DNA of 60,000 nucleotides from the NCBI RefSeq assembly GCF_037975245.1, contig NC_092568.1, forward strand, positions 32,460,501-32,520,500, in the 5' to 3' direction. Source of the stretch: Apostichopus japonicus. Its lineage: Eukaryota > Echinodermata > Holothuroidea > Aspidochirotida > Stichopodidae. Made by a program: the position numbers and the translations under genes. This document shows positions 35,946 to 47,100 of the stretch, one piece after another. Within the stretch, counting starts at the first letter, position 1. Each line of letters opens with the position of its first letter. The notes under the pieces are model-generated. The model was not told the DNA's origin. It was given only the letters and a program-made list of their open reading frames with translations, and ran no database searches.

Positions 35946-38916
35946 ACATTTCCCTCCTCTTTTATACATCAAATCACCCCCCCCCCCAACCTCCCTCCCC
36001 TGGATAGGAGAGGACAATTAGAGGGCATTAACTAGCAATAGGAAATTGTCCTAATGGTGTTGTCTGGAAGAATAAACATTGCATATATAACTTGACAATG
36101 GCTTCAGAGCTCATGTGCAAAGATTATGGGGTTGCCTCAAGGTGGTGGGTGTAGGCGCAGTCATTAAGAAGCTACAACTCATTCAGAAAATTATTTTGTA
36201 CTTTTTCTGTGTCTCATTTTTGTTTTTTCTAAGCATTTCTTTAGTTTTAAGTTTTTGTATCAGCAATAGCTATTGTTACTTTAGGACAAAATATCGTAAA
36301 TGAAACCATTTTTTTTCTTTTACTAACATTACTAATTGGAGATCTTAAGATAACATATTACATTATCGATATGGTGCTCTCTGTATGTCTGTTTTATTTA
36401 ATCACCAGTAAATGCAATTTCAAGTTGTATATATATGAACTTTTCCAAAATATAAGGTGATATTATAACTATTATTATTATGATGATGATTTTCAGATAT
36501 GTGCTTTATTGGTTGTGCATCTTTGTTGATATACTAACAGTGCAAAAAATTGCTAGAATCCATCCAGCCCTTATTAGTCTGTCCGTTAACAAAATTACAA
36601 TTTACAGTAGGATAATGTTTATTCATTAGTACCTTTTGAATATTGATCAGTACCTGTATGAATATTGACAACAGCCGTGGTGCAAACCAGAAGCAAATTT
36701 TTTGGTGTGGGTAGGACGTATTTAGGCAATTGGGGTTGGAGTGGAGATGGAGGGGGGTGTGGTGTGGATTGGGGGAATGAAACTGATAAGTGTGCATTTT
36801 GAGTTTGCATCTGGAAAATAGCAGACATGAATCATTTAAGAGATTTTTACCCATTTGTACTGTTCTTATTCGAAATCAAGTTCTATGATCTTTCATTTTT
36901 TCGTTCTTCCTTAATAAAATGTTTAAATGAAACTAAGTTAAATATATATCCAATCACTAACACCAGGTATATCTGAAAAGTTCCTTTTTCTTTCTTTGTT
37001 CTCTTTTTGGTACAACACTAATTGTTGACATACCTACCATGTGACAATATTATGATCATGTTCACTTCGAATGGAAAATATCCAATTTTCATTTCTTGTG
37101 ACTCAATATGGCCATTCAAGTTGGGTACCTTTTTTGCTGCATTTTCAAGTTATTACGGTTGGTTTCTGGTTATTAATGGGTTTCGTGGATTATCACGTAT
37201 GACAAATATGATTGTAAATAAACCTTTGCCATAAAAGGAAACATGTCGGTTTTGCATCTCTTTGATGTAGTTGTGTCAACACATTATCTATAAAAAGTGA
37301 TAATTAATTGGTGAATGACATTTCTAATCACAGGAAGTAGAAAGGTCAAAGGGACAGAATGGTTTGTATCTTTAGAGGATTCATTCAATAAAATACTTTG
37401 AAACAATGAATACCCTGCAGGGTGCCTAGAATAGTTTAGATGTCAATTTATCAGATCGTATTCCAATTTAGAGATAGGAAAGTCCAAAGTAGATGGATTT
37501 TCAAGCAGAACCCCATAGACATATAGATTATGTTAACCATATACAAATATGACTCAGAGATTAATGTGATTAAGGTCCATAAATTTCAGCCCTGCATCTG
37601 TTTAATATGTAAATCACGACTTCATTTATATTGTTTACAAAGTAGACTTATACACTGCAAATACACTATGGGCTATAGTCATGGTTGACACTGCTATCTC
37701 TCCTCCATGCGACATTGATTTGTGATTCCGTGTTAATGACGAAACAATCTACATGCGTGTGTGTGACAGCTGGTTGGTATGTGGATACTCATTTGAGAAT
37801 TCTTGGTTCGTTCATTCTCAACCATCCATTATGGCTTTGTTTAATGAGGCTGAGTAGTGCCAAGATTCTCAACATCCATTCCGTGATCTGGTGAGGTCCA
37901 TAACATGATCAGTGACGCTGTTACAGATCAGTGCCCTCCAAACTTTACCCTGCTTGGGGCGCTGCAGCTACAACGAGACTCCACCTCCCACCCCCCACCC
38001 CCCTCTAATACCCTATACGGTGGTATATTCGTTATGAACACTGCACACGTACAGTTCTCGATATTTTGTAATTTTAGTCATATCCAACAGACTCGGTTAT
38101 CTGTATAAGCAACACGGAGGATGTACCTCCCCCAACCCCCCCCCCCTCCCACCCCATTGTACTGCCGCCTGCATTATTTGGCTGAATCTATGGCAAACGG
38201 CAGCAGAAACGTTTTAACAAATAAAGAATAATCTCGATTAGTACCATCATATTTTTGTAACAATTGGAGAAAAAAAATTCAGTACTTGAATTAGCCAATC
38301 ACTTCAGTGATGGATTTTGATTATGCACATGACAGGCTTCATACATTTTGGAATCGATATTGATCGGTTAGCACAATATATTGGTCTCGGAGCGAACCCT
38401 ACACACACACTTCCCCAAGACTTGCTTGACAAATGTCTGAATTTCCAACTTTATTTATGGGTTTTGATGACTCTGGTCGTTAAAATTGTCGTCGGTCATC
38501 CTCAGAGCTTAGATAACTATCCGCCGTATGATTTCATCGACACTCAAGTATTGTTCTATTTACAACGAGTTTGGCTGTTGTGTGCCGCTGCGAGATATAG
38601 AGCTATCGCAAAAACATGGAGCTAAGCTTCTGAACTCTGAGGATAACACTAACTCGACAAATATCTGTTATGTTCTTTCTGTTCTTTGCCAAGAATCTTC
38701 GCCTTAATTATGCCGCACACATTTTTGAGTCAGAAGAAACTGGAAATACCGAAGCCATTTCCCGGTTAATGTGAAGACTTGTTATGAACATCGACATTGT
38801 GCAAATCTGCTTCCTAATTTGACAGACAGTACCCAATTAATCGATGCTTCCAGACAATCTGTGGATGTCGTCTGCCAAGCTCAGTACATCCAGGACATGG
38901 ATTTCTGCTATCCATA

Positions 38917-40702
38917 TGGCGAGCCGTTTTAACATTTACCACTTAAGTAGAATACAATTAAGCTTAAGTGAAATTAATAGCACTTAAGTAGAATTGCATT
39001 TTACTTAAGTTTAATTGTATTCCACTTAAGTAAAATGACCACTTTCTTTTAAGCTTAAGGTAAATTCAATTCCAGTTAAGCTTAATTGTATTCTACTTAA
39101 GTAAAATACAATTCTACTTAAGTAAAATTTAATTTAGCTTAAATAAAAGTGTCTTTCTTTTTCACTTAAGCTAAATTAATTTTACTTAAGTAAAATTGTA
39201 TTTTACTTAAGAAGAATACAATTAAGCTTAAGTGAAATTGAATTTAACTTAAGCTAATTTGTATTCTACTTAAGTAGAATAAAAATGCACTTAAGCTAAA
39301 TACAATTGCATTTTACTTAAGTAAAATTCTATTCAACTGAAGTAAAATACAATTTAGCTTAAGTGGAATTGAAGGATCGGTCGTATGGCAAGCCGTTTTA
39401 ACATTTACCTCGTGCGGAGAAGTGGTTGGTCTGGGGGCAATGTTTACATGGGTACCATGCCTTGTGGTACTACTACTACTAGTACCACTGCTTGATGGTA
39501 TGTCGTGTTGTAGTCGTTCCCTTGCCCTCAAAATTGCCCTTCCAATTGCATCAGCAACAGTTTGCAACGATTGATTGGCTGGCTGATGTCTAACTTTCAG
39601 ACTCGGTGATAAACATAGCTTCGCTTCATTTGCTAAGGGTAAGAAGTATGGTGTTATGTTCGTAAATACACAGCGAAAGCTGGATAAGTATCGCAGTATG
39701 GGGGAATGGCCGCAAATAGTTACGTAACTAGTACATCCTGAACGTGACCCTATAGGTCTCGCACCACAATTAATTGTTCCATTGACTTACACACTAAACT
39801 CGTCACTTTCAAGACCTGCCAAAGCATAGATAGAAGTTTTCAACTGGTATACCCTACCCACCACATGATTGCTGAGATCTTGGCCTATCATGGCACTTGC
39901 AAACTTCCATATCATGACCGTTTAGATTTTGAGCTAGAAGAGGAGCAAGTTTAGAACCACCACCCTTCCATCTGCTCGTTGAGAGAAATATCAAAATTTA
40001 ACCAAAGATTTTCTAAAATGGTTTACATCACCTTTGATCCTCCCTATTTTCACAGCATCTGTACTTTAAATTATGCTCTTTCGTATAAAGGCAGAACAAA
40101 CGATGACAGTAACTGATAACATGCTTAAACAAGCTTTACCTTAGGTACTTTTACCTCTTTTCACTGACAATGGATATAACCTTTTGAGGGGATAAACACT
40201 ACTCTAATTGTGGTGAGGTACCCATATAATAGTATACAAAGTCGGACTTCGCGGCAAGTACAGTGACGCAATGAGTAGCATACTGATTGACCAATCACAT
40301 TTCACTTAAGCGTCATTCTATTTCACTTAAGTAAAATGCAATTTAGCTTAAGGGAAATTGAAAAGCCATTTTGCTTAAGTAGAATAGCATTTTACTTAAG
40401 TAGTATTGAATTTTACTTCAGCAGAATTGTATTTTACTTAAGTAGAATTGTATTTTACTTTAAGCTTAATTCAATTAAGCTTAAGCTGAATTGAATTTTA
40501 CTTAAGTTAAATACGATATAGACAAAAACCTTTTGAACTTAAGCTAATATAAATTCCGCTTACGTGGAATACAATTAAGCTTAAGTAAAATGTAATTCTA
40601 CTTAAGTGCAACTTATTTCACTTAAGCTTAATTGTATTCTACTTAAGTGGAATTAATTCTACTTAAGTAGAATAGTGAGGTAAATGTAAAAATGGCTTGC
40701 CA
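38917..40702. mobile_element. TIR element with subterminal CTTAAG arrays
   Basis: The ends are TGGCGAGCCGTTTTAACATT at 38,917 and, on the other strand, TGGCAAGCCATTTTTACATT ending at 40,702. They form an inverted repeat of about 24 bp with three mismatches, flanked by TA on both sides. Inside each end is an array of ACTTAAGTAAAAT-type palindromic units, with about 17 CTTAAG sites on the left (38,941-39,372) and 14 on the right (40,300-40,670). A third copy of the terminal sequence, in the same direction as the left end, sits at 39,386-39,410. The element splits the HHIPL-like sequence between CYP and the propeller domain. No transposase was recognised in the core, and the superfamily is unassigned. 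Confidence 0.75.
39313..39786 (-). other. Unrecognised open frame in the core of the CTTAAG element
   Basis: A stop-to-stop minus-strand frame of about 157 codons. The first half is cysteine-containing with NGT and NIT glycosylation-type sequons; the second half includes LQTVADAIGRAILRARERLQ, likely helical, then a serine-rich stretch. There is no ATG at a convincing place, and no family is recognised. It could be a captured exon, a transposase remnant or chance. Confidence 0.3.
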
Positions 40703-40905
40703 TAAATCCACGGGTAGTACAGGTGGATAGTTTCAGGGGTTTAATTGATACGGAAGATCACGAAGGTAACCACCGAAAACAGATGCGCTTGTTTAGAAAA
40801 GGGTCACTGGTGGGTTATGAAAGATGACACAGGGAGATTATTCGTGCGAGAGCAAACCGGTGTGGTACTTTTCGTCTTCAAGACTGGATCTATGATTGGC
40901 TTTCT

Positions 40906-41372
40906 ATGTTGAGACAATTGAACATGTGTTCTATTATTGCCCACTCTCAGTTAGGCTTTGGAATCATCTCCAAACTATGTTAAATAATATAGATATTGGT
41001 ATAGTACTAGACATTAAGACAGTGTTGTTTGGTGCGGACATTTCCAGAGGGCTGAATTTGATTATAATTTTAGTTAAGAAATTCATTTTCAACTGCAAAG
41101 TACGGAAAGAAATTCCACTGCAAAATAAGTTACTATTTTTTCTGAGGGACTATTTTCTATTACAAAAAAACATTTTGTTGCGTAATATGAAAAGCAGTGT
41201 TCGGAGGAAATATTGGTACCCTTGGTATAATTTTTTACAACTTCAGAATGTATTAAAATATATACTTTTTAGTTTCATCTAGGAATTTTCCCTAAGTCAC
41301 CGCTAGAGTGCTATATTATGTTAAGTTATAGTTGCAAGAGAAATAAGAAAAAGAGAGAAAAATAAATAAAAA
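40906..41372 (+). mobile_element. 5'-truncated LINE 3' end
   Basis: Flanked by an exact 14-bp target-site duplication, ATGATTGGCTTTCT, at 40,892-40,905 and 41,373-41,386. It encodes the C-terminal end of a LINE ORF2 to a stop at 41,282. The start, VETIEHVFYYCPLSVRLWNH, is the CCHC-like segment usual at the end of non-LTR reverse transcriptases, and a basic, hydrophobic tail follows. It ends in an A-rich tail. It interrupts the HHIPL-like sequence between FKTGS and the next block. Confidence 0.88.
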
Positions 41373-41711
41373 ATGATTGGCTTTCTGAACAATTTCTTGA
41401 TATTCGTCACAGAGTGATGGTAACTGGAAGGGTTGGGGATCGACGATACCGTCTGGGTCTCGCTTTCCATCAACGATTTGCGTCTAATGAGCTACTTTTA
41501 CATCTACTACTACTTCAATCGTAATGATCAGCTTTTCACGCGATTAAGTGAATTCAAGATTTCAAAGAAAGAAGACAATATGGCGGATCTATAGACAGAA
41601 CGATTCCTCTTAGAAGTGAAACAACCACAATAGGTGAACCACAATGGCGGGAATTTGTTGTTTGGCCTAGATGGATACCTCTATGTGACACTCGGGAACG
41701 ATGGCGGTGCA

Positions 41712-42046
41712 CAAGGGCGTAGGAACCGGGGGGCTGGGGCGCCAGCCCCCCCCCCCCCAGTGAAAAGTGTGGAGGGGCGGAAGTATCATTCCGCCCCCCG
41801 GTTCGCAAGTCAGAAAACCCCTTTTTCATTTCCAAATGAGAAAAAAAATCTCATTTGGAGCACCAAATTGCATCTAAGGCCAGGTGAAAATACAAAATTA
41901 AGTTTACAAAATGGAGTGGGTGTTGAAGTGTGCTATATTGCACCAAATTGCATCTGAGGGACACCCCCTCCCCTTGGACCCCTCCCCCAGGCCGGCCATC
42001 AGTCTTCAGCCCCCCCCCCACTCAAAAGTACCTTCCTACGCCACTG
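41712..42046. mobile_element. hAT-type MITE, complete, 335 bp
   Basis: Target duplication GCGGTGCA at 41,704-41,711 and 42,047-42,054 (8 bp, as for hAT). The left end is CAAGGGCGTAGGAA and the right end, reversed, is CAGTGGCGTAGGAA. The interior is non-coding with long C runs and two GCACCAAATTGCATCT repeats. Removing it rejoins the HHIPL-like reading NDGGA to HDLHVD. Confidence 0.9.
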
Positions 42047-42099
42047 GCGGTGCACATGATCTACATGTTGACCATGATAACGGACACAACCTATCAGCC

Positions 42100-44137
42100 C
42101 CCCCCCCCACACACACACACACACACGTACACATACAAACAATATCTATCAAAACTAGATTAAAAATGTTCACAATGTAAAACTCCGCTCGTATGTCAAT
42201 TTTAATCACTTGGCTTTACATCATGCATGTGTTACGTGGTGGGAGGGATGCGGAACGCCCCCTCCCCCAAGGGTACAGGGTTACAGTAACGAATAGTAAC
42301 AAGAAGAGCCTTCATACGTTCTACTGCTGATATACGATGGTCCTTCATATATGTTTATATAGGCCTATGATACATTTAAATAATTGTTTCAAACGGCGAC
42401 ATAGTTTTGAAGTATTATTGTGGTATTACAAGGTTGTTTACAGATCTTTGTGATTTGGAAGGTGAAATACTAATATAAACCCGATACCTATCTATAGCTG
42501 CATGTTAACAGAATAATTTCCATGTCAAACATATTAATTTGTTTCTCCGAATCCCAAAAGAATTTGTAATTGAATGAAATGATTTGACTTTTTCAAACAA
42601 GTTCAGGGTAGGGGTGGGGACAAGCATACTGTTTGTGGGGAAAACGCACCTGTATAAAGTGCACATTACGGGAATAAAGTACATCCGATACAAAGTGCAT
42701 TTCCATATACTAAAAAACACACTTCCTTGAAGAAAACTGTGCTTGAATGAGGGCGTTTTACCCAAGTGTTATTTAGAGTTCCTCCATCTCTATCAAGGAA
42801 CTCTAGTGATATTATCGTACAGAGTGCAAGGCAAGCCAAGCCGTAAATAAGAAATTAATGTGTAGCAAGCAAGTGGTATGACACCCCAATGTGTAGGTAC
42901 TTATATATCCTATGAACGTTACATGTTGATCTTCAGGTAAATCGGCATATAAATTAATGTTAAGGTAAGAAGTGGGCGCTATGCACCTTTACACCTCTTG
43001 CAAACATTTGCCTTGAAGAGCTGGCCTGGAAATTAAACGACTTGTACAGAAAACAATTCACAGGTTTATGTGTATAGGCATTCATACGCCCATGATCTGC
43101 ATTCAGTTCTCTGGCCCCAAAATCACCTACTAAAGTATGTTTCTTACACTGCAAATGTTTGAGCGTCGATGTTGAATTCATGTTGTAAGTAACGGATATA
43201 ATTTTCCACGTTCATTATTGTATTCTTATCTTAGTCATTTCTTTCCCTGTGTTGGTAGGCCCTACCCTGACTCGAAACATTGAGTTAATAGAGTAGGCCT
43301 AGTTTCACGAAATTCCGAATTAAGTGACCAAAATGGATCCGAAAGGATCAGACAAAAACGTAAAGAAGTCCAAGTTATGACATGAGCTCAAAATCAGACC
43401 GATACTTTTGCACAGATGTACCCTGAATACATTGATGTAGATGTAAGGAATGGAAACTTTGCTAAGAGTAGACTGAGCCATGGATGGGCTAAGTGAGACA
43501 CCAAGTTAATTGGTTGTTAGGGGGCCAGGAGGGCCTATTTAGTCAACAGACATGCCAACCCAGCGAACATTTCAACTAGAGGATATCCAATTGAAAGACT
43601 TGGAGATTGGCGCCTGAAACCCCTAGATTTGATAGATGTTGTGGCTATGCACTTGCCAGCCAGCTGAATAGCAATGTACAGTAGGGCTATGTTTTCTCTT
43701 ATTCCTTGTTTTCTCTTATTCCTTGTTTAGGCGCAACGCCACAACCTTTCATAAAGTATTCTAAACCAAGCTAATCGGCTTAACATTAAAATATCCATGA
43801 CTCTGTGTAAATTGGTTTCAGCAATCTCATTGAAGATATAGACTTAGGGTAGAGGTAGTGTTTTTATTGACAAGAAAGTATGTACCTGTAACGCCCTGGA
43901 ACTGAAGAGAACTTACCTTTAATTTGTTTGAAAAGGAAATCACATTGCTGTGCGTAAAGCCTTGGGTTTTGTACCCAAGGTATTTGACTGAAACTGCAGA
44001 TAATAACAGCCTTACTAAAATGGCAATGAAGATGTTCTTCCAAATGTTGTGATATTGATTGACTACATGTTGCGTCTTTGATCTGGGCAGGCTAAAGGCT
44101 AGTGAATGACGATCACAGAAGCACAAAATTCGTAAAA
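42100..44137. other. Intergenic, upstream of WDPCP
   Basis: A CA-rich microsatellite at about 42,108-42,130, otherwise AT-rich sequence without a supported gene. The WDPCP promoter should lie at its right end, but no TATA box or other core element is clear. Confidence 0.4.
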
Positions 44138-47100
44138 ATGGCGGACTGTCTTCTGGAACTTTTCTTGTGGCACATCCAAACAATGCCCAACCCTGGAAGA
44201 GGTACGTACATTAAGTTCTTCAATTCTATATGAAGAAAGTTTGACATGCATTCCCTAATTTGAACTTGGTGAGTATTCAAAGTTACATTTTTTAATTTGT
44301 TTTATTGAAATGGGTTGGGGATGGTACTGGGAAGGGATGGTAAAGCTCAAAGGAAATATAAGGAAGACTTCTAAGGATAGCTAGCTGGGACTTGATCCAG
44401 CAACTTAAGGAATACCACTACTCTGTTCTACCAACTGAGCTATCCAATAGTCTTTATTAAGCCTATCTTTGCTAAGGATGTAAGTCAGAAGCCACAGTAC
44501 TCTGTAAATAGCATCACCAGGGATCGCAACCCCCTGTTTCATTGGATACCGCCCAGATAACTTGGAGCAAGTATGTTTTTTCTCTCGCTCTCTCTCTCTC
44601 TTTCTCTCTCCAACTATCTCCACCCCCTCTCTCTATTACTTTCTTAGTTTCTTCTCTTTGCAGAAACAGATGTCAGTTTCCATGTATACCATGATAAAGA
44701 TGATATTGGTTAGTATTGACTGACACTCTCCAGTTAGTAAATATTGGGAGGATGGTATATGTACATATGAAGCAAATCAAAAGGCTGTGTTTATAGCAGA
44801 TAAGTTATGTTTGATATTAACATCTGTTATAGAATCCCTACGACTTTCAATTCAAAAGCCTCTTAAAAAGAGTCGTAAGTGTTTCTTCTTCATATATGAG
44901 AATTTACTTCAACAACAAAATATTCGCTGTGAAATTTTAAACTTTGAAATTTGAAAGATCATAGACATGCTTAGCTAGAATCTGATTCTAAGCATGAACC
45001 TGAAGACACTGGTTGCTAATCCTAAGCTCACTGATTTTGAAATTTTTCATAGTCAAAACTTTCTTGACCTTTGCATTTTTAATATATTTCAATATATCTT
45101 GACGTTTCTGTAGTCTAGTTTAATGCCCACTAAAATTAACATGTACCAGATTTAATTCCTTGTGAACAGTTGAAACTCTAGCAGAGAACATTAAGAAGAA
45201 TTAATTGACAGAAATGGAAGCAAATTTTGGTAGCACAAAAAAGTGATATTGATTGGTTTTAATCAAGTTAGCACTGCTCCTTCTTTACAATAGCAGTACA
45301 TATGGCCATGTACCATTGAGATACAATATGTTACCAAAACCACAACCAAAATAAAACTCAATTTTGCAAATGCTTTAAATTTTTGTCGAACTAAACTCTG
45401 GCACCCAGTGTGTTATATGATAGCTAATAACTAGTGTTTTGTCCTTTAATATTTTCAGTTCCAGGCAACTATCTGTCACAACGGCAAAGTTATGATGAGA
45501 GTAAGTGAAAGGTTTCCTTTTTGTATGGTCACAATTATCTGAACAAATCACTCAAAGAAAAATGAAAAACTTCCCTCAAATCATGTTTCTTTTGTTACCT
45601 GGTATAAAGTATATATACTATGTATTTCTTTAGGTATCTATATATTGTCTTAGGTTTGTATATATGTATTGCCTGTATAGGTATATGTATTTGTATTCTC
45701 CTGATCTGACCTGATACTGGGACATGTCACAAGTACAGTTTGATTCCTTCAATAGCTTGATTTGAAATCGTACTGTAATACTTGGTAAATTAAAGGTAAA
45801 AGGTAGGGTTGTATAGTTCAGATTCCTGACAAAAGACTCGGAGTTTGTAAACTGTATTAAATATAAAAGGCATCATTACCTAGTTGAAATGTAATCTATT
45901 TAGACCCAAAGGATGTTTTATTTCGATATTACACAAGTTTCTATCATGTATTACATCTGTAGGTAGAGACATTGCTTGGACTCCGAGGAATCGACGGCCG
46001 GAGAAGGTCAGGGATGCATTGAAGGAGATGGAGGTGTGTTAGTTACTGCTTACTCCTAATCTTGATCAGTGTGAAATTCTTGATAGGTTGTATAGTATCA
46101 CATGCACTGGAAAATGATAAAAACTGAACTGGTACATGTCTTGTTGATAGAACTCCTTCCCAGTGTTGAAGGCTAATATGTTGATGAATTACTATCTATG
46201 TTGGAATGACTCCTCATTAGGGACAATTGCTGTATGGTGGAGCATACTGCAGACTGAAAAAGCATAATGTCAGGTAATTCCTCCAAAATAGACTAGGGTG
46301 CAAGATACATATGGTTGAGCACACTGCAACGATAATAATGAAATTTTTTGATTCCATACTTTAAGACCACATAGAGGAAATACGTCAGTGTTCAAAATTT
46401 TGTGTAACCGTATTGATGGCTCTGAAATTTGTTTCTTATAAAGACTATGGTCCTGTGTAGAAATAGTTGATGTATATCTTTGCACCTGTGTAGCAATTTG
46501 CTCACTTTTCATAGGTAAATTATTCCCTGACATAATACTGAGCATCTCTCTTATTACTTCAGCAATGTTCTGAATTGTAAAGACTATGGTTTATATGAAG
46601 AAATAGTTGATGTACATCTTTGTACCTGTGTAGCAATTTGCTCATTTTGCATAGGTTAATTATTCCCTGACATAATACTGAGCATCTCTCTTAGTACTTC
46701 AGCAATGTTCTGAATTGTCAAGCACACTGTGCCCTGGGGAGTAATATTGTCAAAGAGTTTCCTAACATATAGCTCATTGTTTAAGACAGCATGTTCGTTT
46801 TAACCTCTCTCTATTATGTAAGAATATAAAGTGTTAAACCTATGTGTCCTGGCCACTAACAGTTTTATTTGTCTTATTCCTAGGACCACCTGTCATCGAA
46901 TAGAGTTGTCTTCTGTGGATGGAAAACTCAAAGACATCTCAGGGCAAGTAATATAATAATAATAATAATAATATAAGAATTTTTAAAGCACTTTTATCCA
47001 GTTAAAAAACACTGCTCAGAAGCGCTGCAGGAGCAAAGTACCCCAAAACGGACACATCAGTTATCAAATAAATGGATACGCATTCATGAATAAGAACGTC

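Larger units (their letters stand above)
33382..38300. other. OvoA 3' flank and intergenic region
   Basis: No gene supported. It includes a possible polyadenylation signal at 33,686, the TACGTA minisatellite at 35,580-35,945 and several poly-C/G runs. Short open frames have no recognisable domains. Confidence 0.45.
38430..42095 (+). pseudogene. HHIPL-like (hedgehog-interacting-protein-like) pseudogene with three nested insertions
   Basis: Readable blocks follow the order of HHIP-like proteins. There is a hydrophobic signal-like stretch (LWVLMTLVVKIVVG), then GHPQSLDNYPPYDFID and, after a frameshift, EFGCC, the folate-receptor-like domain signature. Next come LSVLCQESSP, YAAHIFESEETGNTEAISRL, VKTCYEHRHC and VVCQAQYIQDMDFCYPY. 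Beyond the first insertion is KDDTGRLFVREQTGVVLFVF, the start of the propeller domain. Beyond the second are RHRVMVTGRVGDRR, RLGLAFHQRF, LSEFKISKKEDN, RFLLEVKQPQ and NHNGGNLLFGLDGYLYVTLG. Stops and frameshifts throughout make it non-functional. The blocks run on without introns, so it may be a processed copy or a decayed intron-poor gene. The insertions are listed separately. Nothing recognisable follows about 42,095. Confidence 0.75.

Noticed and set aside
41634-41957. 107-residue + open frame
   Set aside because: It begins in the HHIPL-like relic and reads on into the hAT MITE; the join is an accident of insertion.
44383-44452. Functional tRNA gene
   Set aside because: A box is good, but the B box is imperfect and the stems do not pair well; a SINE head or tRNA pseudogene fits better.
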